Assembly (NCBI RefSeq): GCF_947487305.1
Contig: NZ_CANKWH010000002.1
Coordinates: 356,523-420,522 of the forward strand
Direction of reading: 5' to 3'
DNA: 64,000 nt
DNA from: an uncultured Paracoccus sp.
GTDB lineage: Bacteria; Pseudomonadota; Alphaproteobacteria; Rhodobacterales; Rhodobacteraceae
The notes below the pieces were generated by a model. It was not told where the DNA came from. It saw only the letters and a program-made list of their open reading frames with translations, and made no database searches. Position 1 is the first letter of the stretch; each line of letters begins with the position of its first letter. A program made the position numbers and the translations under genes. Below are positions 52,905-62,942 of the stretch, piece by piece.

Positions 52905-53546
52905 TCAGCCGACCAGCCGCGCCGGGATCAGACCGCGCAGCGCGTTGCCCATGAAAAGATCGCCTTGGTACAGGTCGGCAGGATGCAGCACGGCTTCGCG
53001 AGCCGCGCCTTGATCCAGCAGCGATTGCCTCAGCACGCCGGGCAGAAGTCCGCAGGCCAGCGGCGGGGTCAGCAACAGCCCAGCCCGGCGCAGGAACAGG
53101 TTGGTGATCGTCCCCTCGCAGATCTCGCCGCGCTCGTTGAGCAGGATCGCCTCGTCAACGCCCTCGGGCAGCGACGCCCGCGCCGCATCATAGGCAGGCC
53201 GCTGCGAGCTTTTGATCCCGAGCCAGGGATCGCCGCTGTCGAGCCGGATTTCGGACCGCACTACCCGCCAGCCCGGCGGATTGGGCGGCAGGGGCGCGTG
53301 GGTCGTGGCGATCTGCCCCGCCCCATCCACCGTCAGCCGCACCCGCAGGACACCTGTTTCCGGCCTGCGGGCCAGCGCAATCCGTTCCGCCTCGGCCTCG
53401 TCCAGCGGAAACCCCACCGCCCTGCAGTCGCGGCGCAGGCGGGCGCGGTGCAGCGGCCAGAGCGGGATGGACCCGTCCGCCTCCTGCCGCATGGTCTCGA
53501 TGATGGTCAGCCCCTCGGGGAGAGGTCGGCGAAGGATGATTTCCAC
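52905..53546 (-). CDS. pabC: Class IV aminotransferase, probable aminodeoxychorismate lyase
   Basis: About 213 residues. The fold-type IV PLP signature is [11 protein letters not shown] (PLP Lys in GIKSSQRP, about 111) and [26 protein letters not shown]. It overlaps pabB by 40 bases, so it likely makes 4-aminobenzoate for folate. GTG 53546 has GGAGGGAGG just upstream and is preferred; ATG 53561 is an alternative. Confidence 0.88.
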   Translation of the reverse strand: MEIILRRPLPEGLTIIETMRQEADGSIPLWPLHRARLRRDCRAVGFPLDEAEAERIALARRPETGVLRVRLTVDGAGQIATTHAPLPPNPPGWRVVRSEIRLDSGDPWLGIKSSQRPAYDAARASLPEGVDEAILLNERGEICEGTITNLFLRRAGLLLTPPLACGLLPGVLRQSLLDQGAAREAVLHPADLYQGDLFMGNALRGLIPARLVG

Positions 53547-54637
53547 AGCGCCTCCCTCCATTCCGCATCGGCCCGACTGTCGTAGACAATGCCGCCGCCG
53601 ACGCTCAGCCGCAAGCGTCCCGGCGCTTCGACGACGGGTGTGCGGATGGCGACGTTGAAGCGCATCGGGCCGGCCGGGTCGGCCCAGCCAATTGCGCCGC
53701 AATAGATGCCGCGCGGGCTGTCCTCCAACTCCGCGATGATCTCCATCGCCCGGACCTTCGGCGCGCCGGTGATCGAGCCGCAGGGAAAGAGGGCCGCGAT
53801 GATCTCGGTCAGTCCCGCACCCTCGGCCAGTTGGCCCTGGACCGTCGAGGTCATCTGGTGGACGGTGGCATAGGTCTCGATCTGGAACAGCTGCGGCACC
53901 TTGACCGAACCGGCGGTGCAGACCCGGCTGATGTCATTGCGCAGAAGGTCCACGATCATCAGGTTCTCGGCCCGGTCCTTTTCCGAGGCCAGCAGCGCGG
54001 CGGCAGAGGCCGCATCCGCCTTTGCAGTGGCACCGCGCGGCGCGGTGCCCTTCATCGGGCGGGTCTCGATCTTTCCCTGCGCATCCACGGCGAAGAACAG
54101 TTCCGGGCTGCGCGACAGGATCGCCGGGCCACCCAGATCGACAAAGGCCCCCTCGCCCACCGGCTGGCGCGCCGAGAGCGCGGCATAGACCTGCGCCGGG
54201 CTGCCGGTGAACGCGGCCTGCATCGGAAAGGTCAGGTTGATCTGATAGCTGTCGCCCGCCTCGATATAATCATGCACACGGTCAATCGCATGGTTGTAGG
54301 TCTCGCGCGTCCAGAGCGGCTCAGCCGGGCCGATGCTGGCCCCCGCCGGGTCTGGCAAGGGCGGCGCGGCGCGCGGGGCATCGAAGGCACCGATCAGGAT
54401 CAGCGGCACATCGCGCCCCTCGGGCATCAGGGGGGCGAGGCGCGGGGTCAGGGCATAGCCGAGCTCATAGGAAAAATAGCCGGCGAGCCACAAGCCCTCG
54501 CGGCGCGCGGCCTCGATCTCGGCGAAGGCATCGTCCATCTGCTCGGGCCTATCGGCGCGGATCAGGCGAACGGGATCGGCAAACAGCGTCCCGCCGTCCA
54601 GCGGTCCGGTGTCAAAGCGGATCGACGGCCTGTCCAT
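53507..54637 (-). CDS. pabB: Aminodeoxychorismate synthase component I
   Basis: A 376-residue chorismate-binding enzyme without the trpE-like N-terminal extras. Signatures: TRPMKGTAPRG (PabB form of the nucleophile region with Lys, about 198), ENLMIVDLLRNDISRVC, FPCGSITGAPKVRAMEII and VGGGIVYDSRADAEW. It converts chorismate and ammonia to aminodeoxychorismate. ATG overlaps the mfd stop as TGATG. pabC follows with overlap. Confidence 0.95.
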   Translation of the reverse strand: MDRPSIRFDTGPLDGGTLFADPVRLIRADRPEQMDDAFAEIEAARREGLWLAGYFSYELGYALTPRLAPLMPEGRDVPLILIGAFDAPRAAPPLPDPAGASIGPAEPLWTRETYNHAIDRVHDYIEAGDSYQINLTFPMQAAFTGSPAQVYAALSARQPVGEGAFVDLGGPAILSRSPELFFAVDAQGKIETRPMKGTAPRGATAKADAASAAALLASEKDRAENLMIVDLLRNDISRVCTAGSVKVPQLFQIETYATVHQMTSTVQGQLAEGAGLTEIIAALFPCGSITGAPKVRAMEIIAELEDSPRGIYCGAIGWADPAGPMRFNVAIRTPVVEAPGRLRLSVGGGIVYDSRADAEWREALWKSSFADLSPRG

Positions 54638-57600
54638 CACACCTTCGCCACGGCCCTGGCCTTGACCGCCAGATCACGCGCGATGCCGTAAGCTCCCTTG
54701 ATCCGCTCGGCATCGCTGCCCCAGTCGCGGCGGATGACGATCTTGTTGCCCTCGACCTTGGCCTGCCCGCGCTGGTCGGTCAGGAACTCGACCAGACCGG
54801 CGGGGTTCGGGAACTTGTCGCCGTGGAACTGCACCGTCGCGCCCTTCGGCCCGGCATCCAGCCGCGAGATATTGGCGACCTTCGCCCGCGCCTTGATGCG
54901 GATCACGTTCATCAGCGTCGAGACTTCGCGCGGCAGCGGGCCGAAGCGGTCGATCAGCTCGGCGGCGAATCCCTCCAGCTCGACCTTGGTGGTCAGCTCG
55001 GCCAGACGGCGGTAGAGGCCAAGCCGCACGTCCAGATCGGGGATATAGCTTTCGGGGATCGTCACCGGCACGCCAAGGTTCAGCTGCGGCGCCCATTCAT
55101 CCTCGGGCGTGCCCTCGATCTCGCCGGATTTCAGCTTGGCGATCGTTTCCTCGAGCATCGCCTGATAGAGTTCGAAACCCACTTCCTTGATATGGCCCGA
55201 CTGCTCCTCGCCCAGAAGGTTGCCGGCGCCTCGCAGGTCCAGATCCTGCGAGGCAAGGTTGAAGCCCGCGCCAAGGCTGTCGATGGCGCCAAGGAATTTC
55301 AGCCGCCGCATCGCCTGCGGCGTCAGCGGCGCGCGGGGCTTGGTGGTCAGATAGCAATAGGCGCGCGTCTTCGAGCGCCCGACCCGGCCGCGGATCTGGT
55401 AGAGCTGCGCCAGACCGAACATGTCGGCGCGCCAGACGACCATGGTATTCGCGGTCGGAATGTCGAGGCCCGATTCCACGATCGAGGTCGCCACCAGCAC
55501 GTCATGGCCGCCATCGTAGAAATCGTTCATCCGCGCATCCAGATCGCCCGCTGCCATCTGACCATGGGCAACGAGATAGCGCACCTCCGGCACGTTCTCG
55601 GTCAGCCAATGCTCCACATCCGGCAGGTCCGAGATGCGCGGCACCACGAAGAAGCTCTGCCCGCCCCGGTATTTCTCGCGCAGCAGCGCCTCGCGGATGG
55701 TGACGCTGTCGAACTCGCTGACATAGGTGCGGATCGCCAGACGGTCGACCGGCGGGGTGCCGATGATCGAGAGATCCCGCACCCCGGTCAGCGACATCTG
55801 CAGCGTGCGCGGGATCGGCGTGGCGGTCAGGGTCAGCACGTGGATATCGCTGCGCAGCTCTTTCAGCCGTTCCTTGTGGCCGACGCCGAAATGCTGTTCC
55901 TCGTCGACGATCAGAAGGCCGAGGCGCTTGAACCGGACCGCCTTGGCCAGCACCGCATGGGTGCCCACGACGATATCGACGCTGCCATCGGCAAGGCCCT
56001 TGCGGGTCTCGGCGGCATCGCGGGCCGAGACGAAGCGCGACAGCGGGCGGACGGTGATTGGGGTACCACGGAACCGCTCGGCGAAGGTCTTGAAATGCTG
56101 GCGGGCGAGCAACGTGGTGGGCGCGATGACCGCGACCTGTTCGCCCTGAGATGCGGCGATGAAGGCCGCGCGCATGGCAACCTCGGTCTTGCCGAAGCCG
56201 ACATCGCCCACCACCAGCCTGTCCATCGGCCGGCCGGCCGAGAGGTCATTCGCCACATCCTCGATGGCCGAGGCCTGATCGTCGGTCTCGCTATAGGGGA
56301 AGCGGGCCGAAAAGGCCTCCCAGTCATGGTGATCGGGTTCCAGCACCGGCGCGGGCCGCAGCAGGCGCTCGGCAGCAATGCGCATCAGCTTGTCGGCGAT
56401 CAGCTTGATGCGTTCCTTCAGCCGGGCCTTGCGCGCCTGCCAGGCACCGCCGCCCAGCTTGTCCAGCAGGCCTTCCTCGTGGCCATAGCGGCTGAGCAGT
56501 TCGATATTCTCGACCGGCAGGAACAGCCGATCCCCGCCCGCATATTCCAGCGCCACGCAGTCATGCGGCACACCGGCGGCCTTGATCGTCTCGAGCCCGG
56601 TATAGCGGCCGATGCCATGTTCGACATGGACGACCAGATCGCCCGGCGTGAGGCTGGTCGTGTCCTTCAGGAAATCCTCGGCCCGGCGGCGTTTCTTCGC
56701 GCCCCGGATCAGCCGGTCGCCCAACACGTCCTGTTCGGAAATCACGGCCAGTCCCGGCGCGGTATAGCCTTGTTCCAGCGGCCAGACCGCCAGCCCCAGC
56801 GCGCCGGGACTGTCGGGCAGTTCGCGCAGGTCGGCGATCGCTTTCGCGCCGGTGACGCCCTCATCCGCGATCAGCCCCGACAGACGCTCGCGCGCGCCCT
56901 CGGAGAAGCTGGCGATGATGACGCGGCCCTGTTTCTGCATAGCCTTCACATGGTCGGCCAGAGCCTTGAAAAGGTTCGTGTCTTCCGACTGGCGTTCAGG
57001 TGCAAAATTGCGCCCGATGCGACCACCGCCATCCAGAACGCCCGGCCCAGGCGGGGCGGGCAGGACGCGCAGCTGGATGGTGCGATGGTCCTTCAGCCAG
57101 CTTTGCCATTCGTCGCGGGTCGGGAACATCAGGTCGGGCGGCACCGGGCGATAGACCGTATCGCTGCGGTTCTTGGCCGCCAGCGCGTCACGGCGGGCCT
57201 GGTACTGCTCGGCGATCATGGCGCGACGGGCATCCTCGACCTGCGCGATCTGGTCGTCCAGCATCACCGATGCGCCGGGCAGATAGTCGAACAGGCTCTC
57301 CATCCGCTCGTGGAACCAGGGTAGCCAATGCTCCATCCCCGCCTGCTTGCGCCCGGCGCTGACCGATTCATACAGCGGATCATTGGTGCCGCCGCCCCAG
57401 GCCTGCCGGTAATTCTGGCGGAAACGAGTGATCGCATCCTCGTCCAGAATGACCTCGGACATGGGCGCAAGCTCGACGCGCTTCAGCGTCTCGGTGGTGC
57501 GCTGGCTGACCGGATCAAAGCGGCGCGCGCCATCCAGCACATCGCCAAACAGGTCCAGCCGCACCGGCCCGCTGTCGCCCGGCGGGAAGATATCGATGAT

Positions 57601-58074
57601 CCCGCCCCGGATCGCGTAATCGCCGGGTTCGGTCACGGTAGGGGCTTGGACGAAGCCCATGCGGACGAGGAAATTGCGCAAGGCGCCCTCGTCCACCCGG
57701 TCGCCCACCCGCGCCGCGAAGCTGGCATGGGACAGAAGATCCCGCGCCGGCAGACGCTGCAACACGGCGTTCAGCGTGGTCAGAAGGACGAAGGGCCCCT
57801 TGATCCGCCCCTGTGCCAGCGCCGCGAGCGTAGCCATGCGCGCGGCCTGAACCGAGCCCTGCGGCGAGACCCGGTCATAGGGCGTGGTGTCCCAGGCCGG
57901 GAAATCCAGCACCACGGCATCGGGCGCGTGAAAGGCCAGCGCGTCGCGCATCGCGGCCATGCGGCGGTCGTCGCGGGCGATGTGGATGACCGGGGCGCCG
58001 CGCGACAGTTCGCGGGCGATCAGGGCGGCGTCATGGCCCTCGGGGGCGCCGGAAAGGGTGATCTGGTCGGGCAT
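54637..58074 (-). CDS. mfd: Transcription-repair coupling factor
   Basis: A 1145-residue multi-domain ATPase. The order is a UvrB-homologous part (with IDIFPPGDSGPVRLDLFGD), a CarD-like RNA polymerase interaction domain (LTPGDLVVHVEHGIGRYTGLETI, about 480), SF2 motor with VVGDVGFGKTEVAMRAAF and DEEQHFGVGHKERLK, and a TRCF C-terminal domain. It frees RNA polymerase stalled at DNA damage and recruits UvrA. It is the first gene of mfd-pabB-pabC. Confidence 0.98.
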   Translation of the reverse strand: MPDQITLSGAPEGHDAALIARELSRGAPVIHIARDDRRMAAMRDALAFHAPDAVVLDFPAWDTTPYDRVSPQGSVQAARMATLAALAQGRIKGPFVLLTTLNAVLQRLPARDLLSHASFAARVGDRVDEGALRNFLVRMGFVQAPTVTEPGDYAIRGGIIDIFPPGDSGPVRLDLFGDVLDGARRFDPVSQRTTETLKRVELAPMSEVILDEDAITRFRQNYRQAWGGGTNDPLYESVSAGRKQAGMEHWLPWFHERMESLFDYLPGASVMLDDQIAQVEDARRAMIAEQYQARRDALAAKNRSDTVYRPVPPDLMFPTRDEWQSWLKDHRTIQLRVLPAPPGPGVLDGGGRIGRNFAPERQSEDTNLFKALADHVKAMQKQGRVIIASFSEGARERLSGLIADEGVTGAKAIADLRELPDSPGALGLAVWPLEQGYTAPGLAVISEQDVLGDRLIRGAKKRRRAEDFLKDTTSLTPGDLVVHVEHGIGRYTGLETIKAAGVPHDCVALEYAGGDRLFLPVENIELLSRYGHEEGLLDKLGGGAWQARKARLKERIKLIADKLMRIAAERLLRPAPVLEPDHHDWEAFSARFPYSETDDQASAIEDVANDLSAGRPMDRLVVGDVGFGKTEVAMRAAFIAASQGEQVAVIAPTTLLARQHFKTFAERFRGTPITVRPLSRFVSARDAAETRKGLADGSVDIVVGTHAVLAKAVRFKRLGLLIVDEEQHFGVGHKERLKELRSDIHVLTLTATPIPRTLQMSLTGVRDLSIIGTPPVDRLAIRTYVSEFDSVTIREALLREKYRGGQSFFVVPRISDLPDVEHWLTENVPEVRYLVAHGQMAAGDLDARMNDFYDGGHDVLVATSIVESGLDIPTANTMVVWRADMFGLAQLYQIRGRVGRSKTRAYCYLTTKPRAPLTPQAMRRLKFLGAIDSLGAGFNLASQDLDLRGAGNLLGEEQSGHIKEVGFELYQAMLEETIAKLKSGEIEGTPEDEWAPQLNLGVPVTIPESYIPDLDVRLGLYRRLAELTTKVELEGFAAELIDRFGPLPREVSTLMNVIRIKARAKVANISRLDAGPKGATVQFHGDKFPNPAGLVEFLTDQRGQAKVEGNKIVIRRDWGSDAERIKGAYGIARDLAVKARAVAKV

Positions 58075-58136
58075 GAGCGGTCAGGTAGACCACGGGCCGG
58101 CAAAGTCAAGTTGCGCGGCCCTTGTCATCGCGCCTC

Positions 58137-58694
58137 TTACAGCCCGTTCGGGTGCATCAATTGCCACAAGGTCCCCCAGAGCGCAGTCATCGCCACGGCC
58201 GTCATCGACAGAAGAAAGGCCCAACGCCGGTGCCAGCCGATGATCTTCAGCACGCGCGCTGCCGCCTCGTCCGGGGCGACCGATCCATCCTGCGCGCCGG
58301 CAAGCACCGGGTTCAGCCGCCGCGCCAGCCTGAGGCGCATCAGGAACAGCAGAAGCAGCGGCACCGCCAGAAGCGTCACCGCCTGCGCCAGCTCCAGCCC
58401 ATAGCCGAAGCCCAGCACCCCGAGCGAGGTGACGAGGAACGAGCCCACCGCCAGAAAGGCCACGCCCTCGCGCGGGTCGAGCCGCCATCGCGGCAGGGCC
58501 AGCGTCAGCCAGTCCAGCAGCGCGAGGCTGGGCAGGCCCATGGGATCGCGGCGGGCGCGGTTGATGACATCCGAGGGCACGCCCAGCACCGCCCGGCCGC
58601 TGCCGGCCCAGATCAGGATCAGCACGAACCAGAACCAGACGCTGCCAAAGCTGCGCGCGTCCATCAGGTCCAGGAATCCGTCGATCTGCGGCAC
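58137..58694 (-). CDS. Conserved Rhodobacterales membrane protein
   Basis: A 185-residue protein with about four hydrophobic segments (SVWFWFVLILIWAGSGRAVLGV, VAFLAVGSFLVTSLGVLGFGYGLELA, TLLAVPLLLLFLM, AFLLSMTAVAMTALWGTLW). The MDARSFGSVWFW start and RARRDP after the first helix recur in relatives across Rhodobacterales. Some database entries call it a component of a SufBCD complex; the sequence shows nothing to support that. Function unknown. Confidence 0.8.
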   Translation of the reverse strand: MPQIDGFLDLMDARSFGSVWFWFVLILIWAGSGRAVLGVPSDVINRARRDPMGLPSLALLDWLTLALPRWRLDPREGVAFLAVGSFLVTSLGVLGFGYGLELAQAVTLLAVPLLLLFLMRLRLARRLNPVLAGAQDGSVAPDEAAARVLKIIGWHRRWAFLLSMTAVAMTALWGTLWQLMHPNGL

Positions 58695-58763
58695 GTTCAG
58701 CCATCCTTGTGATCAGGTGCGCGCGACCTTAGAACGTGACCCATCCCAAGGAAAGGCCCCCTC

Positions 58764-59759
58764 ATGGCAACGCCGATCATCGCCCCCTTCCCCGGCACGC
58801 GCCTGCGCCGGCTGCGCCGGACGCCCGCCCTGCGGGACATGGTGACCGAGGTGAACTTTACCGCCGGCAACCTGATCTGGCCGATCTTCGTGACCGAGGT
58901 GGCCGGTGCCGAGGGCGAGATCCCGTCGATGCCGGGGGTCGAGCGGCTGACGCTGGACGGAGCACGGCGCGCGGCGGAACGGGCCGCGAAACTGGGCATC
59001 CCGGCGATCTGCATCTTCCCGCATTCCGATCCCGACCTGAAGAACGAGACCTGCGAGCGGGCCTGGGACCCGATGAACATCGGCAATCAGGCGATCCGGG
59101 CGATCAAGGAGGTCGCGCCGGATCTGGCGGTGATGACCGATATCGCGCTCGACCCCTATAACATCAACGGCCATGACGGCTTCGTCGTCGATGGCGTGAT
59201 CCTGAATGACGAGACGGTCGAGGCGCTGGTCAAGATGGCGCTGGCGCAGGCCGAGGCCGGGGCGGATATCCTCGGCCCCAGCGACATGATGGACGGCCGC
59301 ATCGGCGCGATCCGTGAGGCGCTGGAGGCGGCGGGCCACAAGGATGTGGCGATCCTCAGCTATGCGGCGAAATTCGCCAGCGCCTTCTATGGTCCGTTCC
59401 GCGATGCGGTGGGCGCCTCGGGCCGGCTGATCGGCGACAAGAAGACCTATCAGGTGAACCCGGCCAACCGTGAGGAGGCGCTGCGCTGCGTCGCCCGCGA
59501 TCTGGCCGAGGGTGCGGACATGGTCATGGTCAAGCCCGGCATGCCCTATCTGGATATCTGCCGCGAGGTGAAGGACCAGTTCGGCGTGCCGACCTTTGCC
59601 TACCAGGTCAGCGGCGAATACGCGATGCTCGAAGGCGCGATCCGCAATGGCTGGCTGTCGCGCGATGCCATGGCCGAGAGCCTTCTGGCCTTCCGCCGCG
59701 CCGGTTGCGATGGGGTTCTGAGCTATTTCGCGCCGCAGATGGCTGAATTGCTGGCCTGA
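58764..59759 (+). CDS. hemB: Delta-aminolevulinic acid dehydratase (porphobilinogen synthase)
   Basis: A 331-residue haem-pathway enzyme that joins two 5-aminolevulinates. Schiff-base Lys residues are in SYAAKFASAFYGPF (about 203) and VMVKPGMPYLD (about 257). The metal site reads DPYNINGHDGFV, with Asp in place of the Cys residues of zinc-type enzymes, so it is the magnesium-using or metal-independent form known in Rhodobacter and relatives. Confidence 0.97.
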   Translation: MATPIIAPFPGTRLRRLRRTPALRDMVTEVNFTAGNLIWPIFVTEVAGAEGEIPSMPGVERLTLDGARRAAERAAKLGIPAICIFPHSDPDLKNETCERAWDPMNIGNQAIRAIKEVAPDLAVMTDIALDPYNINGHDGFVVDGVILNDETVEALVKMALAQAEAGADILGPSDMMDGRIGAIREALEAAGHKDVAILSYAAKFASAFYGPFRDAVGASGRLIGDKKTYQVNPANREEALRCVARDLAEGADMVMVKPGMPYLDICREVKDQFGVPTFAYQVSGEYAMLEGAIRNGWLSRDAMAESLLAFRRAGCDGVLSYFAPQMAELLA

Positions 59760-59830
59760 TCTGCGAAATTGCCATATGTTTGCCGGTAACGGGCCGTAAA
59801 GCGCCCGATCAACCAATGAACGAGGCGACA

Positions 59831-60493
59831 ATGAGCAATATCAATCGGGTAAGCCGCCGTGGATTGCTGCTGGGTGCAGGGGCGTTGACGACGCTGGCAT
59901 TGGCGGGTTGCAACAATGCGGTCGGCGAGAACGCATCGGCGCGGCTGGATGCAAGGGTCGATGCCACGCATCAATATATGGTCAGCACCTATCCCTCGAC
60001 CGCGGCGATGGTGCAAAGCGCGGCAGGTGTCCTTTACATGCCGCTGATGACCGAGGCGGGGCTGGGCATCGGCGGCGCCTATGGTCAGGGCGCGCTGCGC
60101 ATCGGCGGGGCGACGGTCGATTACTATTCCGCCACGCAGGCCAGCATCGGTTTCCAGGCGGGCGCGCAGCAATATGCGCATGTGCTGGTGTTCCAGACGC
60201 CGCAGGCGCTGGCGGCCTTCCGTAGCGCGCCGGGCTGGGTGGCCGGGGCCGATGCCTATTACGCAATGCCCTCGGGCGGACTGGCCATGGGTGCCGATAC
60301 GGTGACAGCGCAACATCCCGTCGTGGCGCTGATCTTTGGCCAGAGCGGGCTGATGGCGGGCGCCACAATCGAGGGCACGAAATACACCCGTATCATCCCC
60401 TCGACCATGGATGTCGGTATGCGCCCGATGACGCCCGGCTTGCAGATGCCGCAGCTGCAGATGCCGCGCCTAGGCGGCCAGCCGCCGGCCTGA
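59831..60493 (+). CDS. Lipoprotein with SYLF/YSC84-type domain
   Basis: A 220-residue lipoprotein. RRGLLLGAGALTTLALAGC has a lipobox LAGC with Cys near residue 25. The mature part (AAMVQSAAGVLYMPLMTEAGLGIGGAYGQGALRIGGATVDYYSATQASIGFQAGAQQYAHVLVF) is a SYLF lipid-binding domain. A repeat of LQMPQLQMP ends the chain. ATG 59831 has GAGG eight bases upstream and is preferred over 59816. It may bind lipids at the outer membrane. Confidence 0.9.
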   Translation: MSNINRVSRRGLLLGAGALTTLALAGCNNAVGENASARLDARVDATHQYMVSTYPSTAAMVQSAAGVLYMPLMTEAGLGIGGAYGQGALRIGGATVDYYSATQASIGFQAGAQQYAHVLVFQTPQALAAFRSAPGWVAGADAYYAMPSGGLAMGADTVTAQHPVVALIFGQSGLMAGATIEGTKYTRIIPSTMDVGMRPMTPGLQMPQLQMPRLGGQPPA

Positions 60494-60590
60494 ACCTCGG
60501 CCGGGATTACAGGGAACAAGGCTGGCGGGGGCGACCTCGCCGGCCTGACAGGCCATAGTCATCAAACCGAAGTAAAACAGCCGCTGCCGC

Positions 60591-61331
60591 TCAGGCGCGG
60601 ACCAGCTCGCGCTGCGGGTGCGGGGTTTCATAGGCGGCATGGTCGCTGGCATAGTCGACCGCCACCACCAGCGACGCGTCATAGCCGTCGCTGCGGTCGC
60701 TGACGCTGGCATAGGCCCCCTCGCCCGCCTCGATGGCGATCCAGTCATCGGCATTGGTGGTGTCCTGCTCGACGCTGCGACCGTATTGCGCCGCATTCTC
60801 GAACACATATTGGCTGAGCGAATCCGGGAAGAAGATCTGCCCGGTCAGCGCCTCGTCGCGGCCGAGGATCACCTTGAAATGGATATGGGTGGTGCGCCCG
60901 CGATACCAGCCGGGGAAGATGGTCTGGAACGCCACCTCGCCGCCATCGCCGCTGATCTGGGTGCCGCGCAGGAAGGTCTCGCCCCTTGTGCTGCGGCTGC
61001 CCTGATTGGCGAAGCCGGAATAATTGCCCTGCGCATCGCAATGCCAGAGATCGACACGGGCGCCCTTGATCGGGCGGCAATCGGCCGTCACCACCTGCAT
61101 CCGCATGGTCATCGGCACGCCGCCGCGATCCTCGCGGATGTCGCTGCGCACGAGATGCGGGTCCATGTAGAACGGCCCCTCGGTCAGTTCCGGCGTCAGG
61201 TGACAGACATTGGCCGCAATCAGCCCGGCGCCTTCGGCCTGCGCCAGAAGTGTCGACGGCCAGAGGCCGATCCCGGCAACCGCAGGTGCCGAAGCAGCCA
61301 GAAGACGCAGCAGCTCGCGTCGATTGGTCAT
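60591..61331 (-). CDS. Intradiol ring-cleavage dioxygenase-like secreted protein
   Basis: A 246-residue protein. The N-terminus MTNRRELLRLLAASAPAVAGIG resembles a twin-arginine or Sec export signal. The dioxygenase core has GPFYMDPHLVRSD (Tyr), PIKGARVDLWHCDAQGNYSGF, and FPGWYRGRTTHIHFKV (Tyr, His-x-His), the Tyr2-His2 iron ligands of intradiol enzymes. It probably acts on a catechol-like compound or a lignin-derived aromatic outside the cytoplasm. A GntR-type gene is next on the same strand. Confidence 0.9.
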   Translation of the reverse strand: MTNRRELLRLLAASAPAVAGIGLWPSTLLAQAEGAGLIAANVCHLTPELTEGPFYMDPHLVRSDIREDRGGVPMTMRMQVVTADCRPIKGARVDLWHCDAQGNYSGFANQGSRSTRGETFLRGTQISGDGGEVAFQTIFPGWYRGRTTHIHFKVILGRDEALTGQIFFPDSLSQYVFENAAQYGRSVEQDTTNADDWIAIEAGEGAYASVSDRSDGYDASLVVAVDYASDHAAYETPHPQRELVRA

Positions 61332-61452
61332 ACGCCTCCCCCACAAAGGCACATTTGTTAACTGCGCAACCTTTTGGCGATTCGATCCAGAACTTTTCAC
61401 GACGCCGGCTGAAATCCGCCGATGCCACGGAAAAATGCTCGATTACGCGCAG

Positions 61453-62121
61453 TTACCCGCTGGTCAGATGCCTGAGCCCGTGGGTGACATCGGCCCGGAC
61501 CGCCAACCGCAGCGCCGGCTCATCCCCCGCGCGCAGGGCGGCGAGGATCATCCGGTGATGGCGCGGCGGCTCGTTGCGCTTCACCCGCCCGTAGAGCGCC
61601 CGCATGGTCGGGCCAAGCTGCAGCCAGATGGTTTCCAGCATCGCCAGCATCGCCGGGGCCTGCGCCCGCAGGTAAAGCGTGCGGTGGAAATCCAGATTGT
61701 TGCGGATGTAGCCCACGGCGTCATGCCGCTCGACCGCATCTGCAATCTGGCCGTTCATCCGCGCCAGCCGGTCGATCAGGGCGAAATGCGCCCTGGGCAG
61801 CGCGCGCGCGGCCAGTTCCGGTTCGATCAGGGCGCGCAGGGCGGCCAATTCCTCGATCCGGTCATCGGTCAGCTCGGGCGTGGCGATCCGGCCGGAACTC
61901 GACAGCGTCAACGCCCCCTCGGCCACCAGCCGCCGCACCGCCTCGCGTGCAGGGGTCATCGACAGGTGATGATCCGAGGCCAGCCCGCGCAGGGTCAGCG
62001 CATGGCCCGGCGGCAGCTCGCCCAGCATGATCTGGCTGCGCAGGCTGCGATACAGCCGCTCATGCGCGGCGGGCTCGGCGCCGCCGCCGGTGCGTTGCGA
62101 AATGTCGATTACCGCATCCAT
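61453..62121 (-). CDS. GntR/FadR-family transcriptional regulator
   Basis: A 222-residue regulator. The winged helix (ERLYRSLRSQIMLGELPPGHALTLRGLASDHHLSMTPAREAVRRLVAEGAL, about 20-70) is followed by an FCD ligand-binding domain with a metal-type triad (LDFHRTLY, HHRMILAAL, HGLRHL). It likely controls the neighbouring dioxygenase or another catabolic gene in response to an organic acid. ATG 62121 is the family start. Confidence 0.92.
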   Translation of the reverse strand: MDAVIDISQRTGGGAEPAAHERLYRSLRSQIMLGELPPGHALTLRGLASDHHLSMTPAREAVRRLVAEGALTLSSSGRIATPELTDDRIEELAALRALIEPELAARALPRAHFALIDRLARMNGQIADAVERHDAVGYIRNNLDFHRTLYLRAQAPAMLAMLETIWLQLGPTMRALYGRVKRNEPPRHHRMILAALRAGDEPALRLAVRADVTHGLRHLTSG

Positions 62122-62152
62122 GACCCGCTTGTGATCACAAATCTCGACAAGG

Positions 62153-62839
62153 TCAATCGCGGAAGCGCCATGCGAGCAGCCCGTCGCCATTCTGTCGCAG
62201 CCAGTGTCGGCGCGGCGCATAGCCGGGCATCAGCCGCTCGACCGCCGCCCAGAAGCGCGGTGAATGGTCCATATGGGCCAGATGCGCGACCTCATGTGCC
62301 GCCACGTAATCCAGCACCTCATGGGGTGCCATCGACAGCCGCCACGAGAACATCAGCCGCCCGTCCGAGGTGCAGCTGCCCCAGCGCGAGCGGGTATCCC
62401 TGAGCGAGAGCGCCTGGAAGGGCCGGCCAAGCGCGGCGGCATGGCGGTTGCAGGCCTCGAGCAGCGCCGCTTGAGCGCGATGTTTCAGGAAGGCCTGCAC
62501 CACCGGTCCCGCCGGCCGTCCCTCGGGCACCAAGAGCGCCCCATCCTCGACCCGCGCCGCGCGGACCGGCGAGGGCGTGACCACCACGCCCTGCCCCGCC
62601 ACCGGGACCAGCACCCCCGGCCCCACCAGCCGCGCCGACGGCAGCCGCGCCACCGTGCGTTTCAGCCAGTCGGATTTCGACTCGGCAAAGGCCCGGCCCT
62701 CGGCCTCGCTGACGCGCGGCGGCAGGGTCAGCACCACGTCGCCGCCATGGCGCGCCACGCGCAGCGTCATCCGCCGCGCCCTGGCCGAGCGGCGCAGAAT
62801 GACCTGGGTGCCGTCCGCAGTGGTGAAGCTGCCGGTCAT
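62153..62839 (-). CDS. YgjP-like zinc metallopeptidase (SprT/WLM superfamily)
   Basis: A 228-residue protein. The gluzincin motif is HEVAHLAHMDHSPRFW (about 183-198), with HExxH and a downstream His. The SLRDTRSRWGSCTSDGRLMFSWRL block is typical of the YgjP family. No signal peptide. Substrate is unknown; it is a common conserved protein. Confidence 0.93.
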   Translation of the reverse strand: MTGSFTTADGTQVILRRSARARRMTLRVARHGGDVVLTLPPRVSEAEGRAFAESKSDWLKRTVARLPSARLVGPGVLVPVAGQGVVVTPSPVRAARVEDGALLVPEGRPAGPVVQAFLKHRAQAALLEACNRHAAALGRPFQALSLRDTRSRWGSCTSDGRLMFSWRLSMAPHEVLDYVAAHEVAHLAHMDHSPRFWAAVERLMPGYAPRRHWLRQNGDGLLAWRFRD

Positions 62840-62942
62840 GCCGGAAAAATCCCGTCAGAAAAGCCTTTGACACCCCCCTTGCACTGTGGCAGGGGAACGC
62901 CGATTTATCCGAATTCCCTAATCGCGGCTGAAGGAGATTACC

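Noticed and set aside
54823..57324. A long plus-strand open frame opposite mfd
   Set aside because: Antisense to a complete, recognisable mfd; its composition is typical of GC-rich shadow frames.
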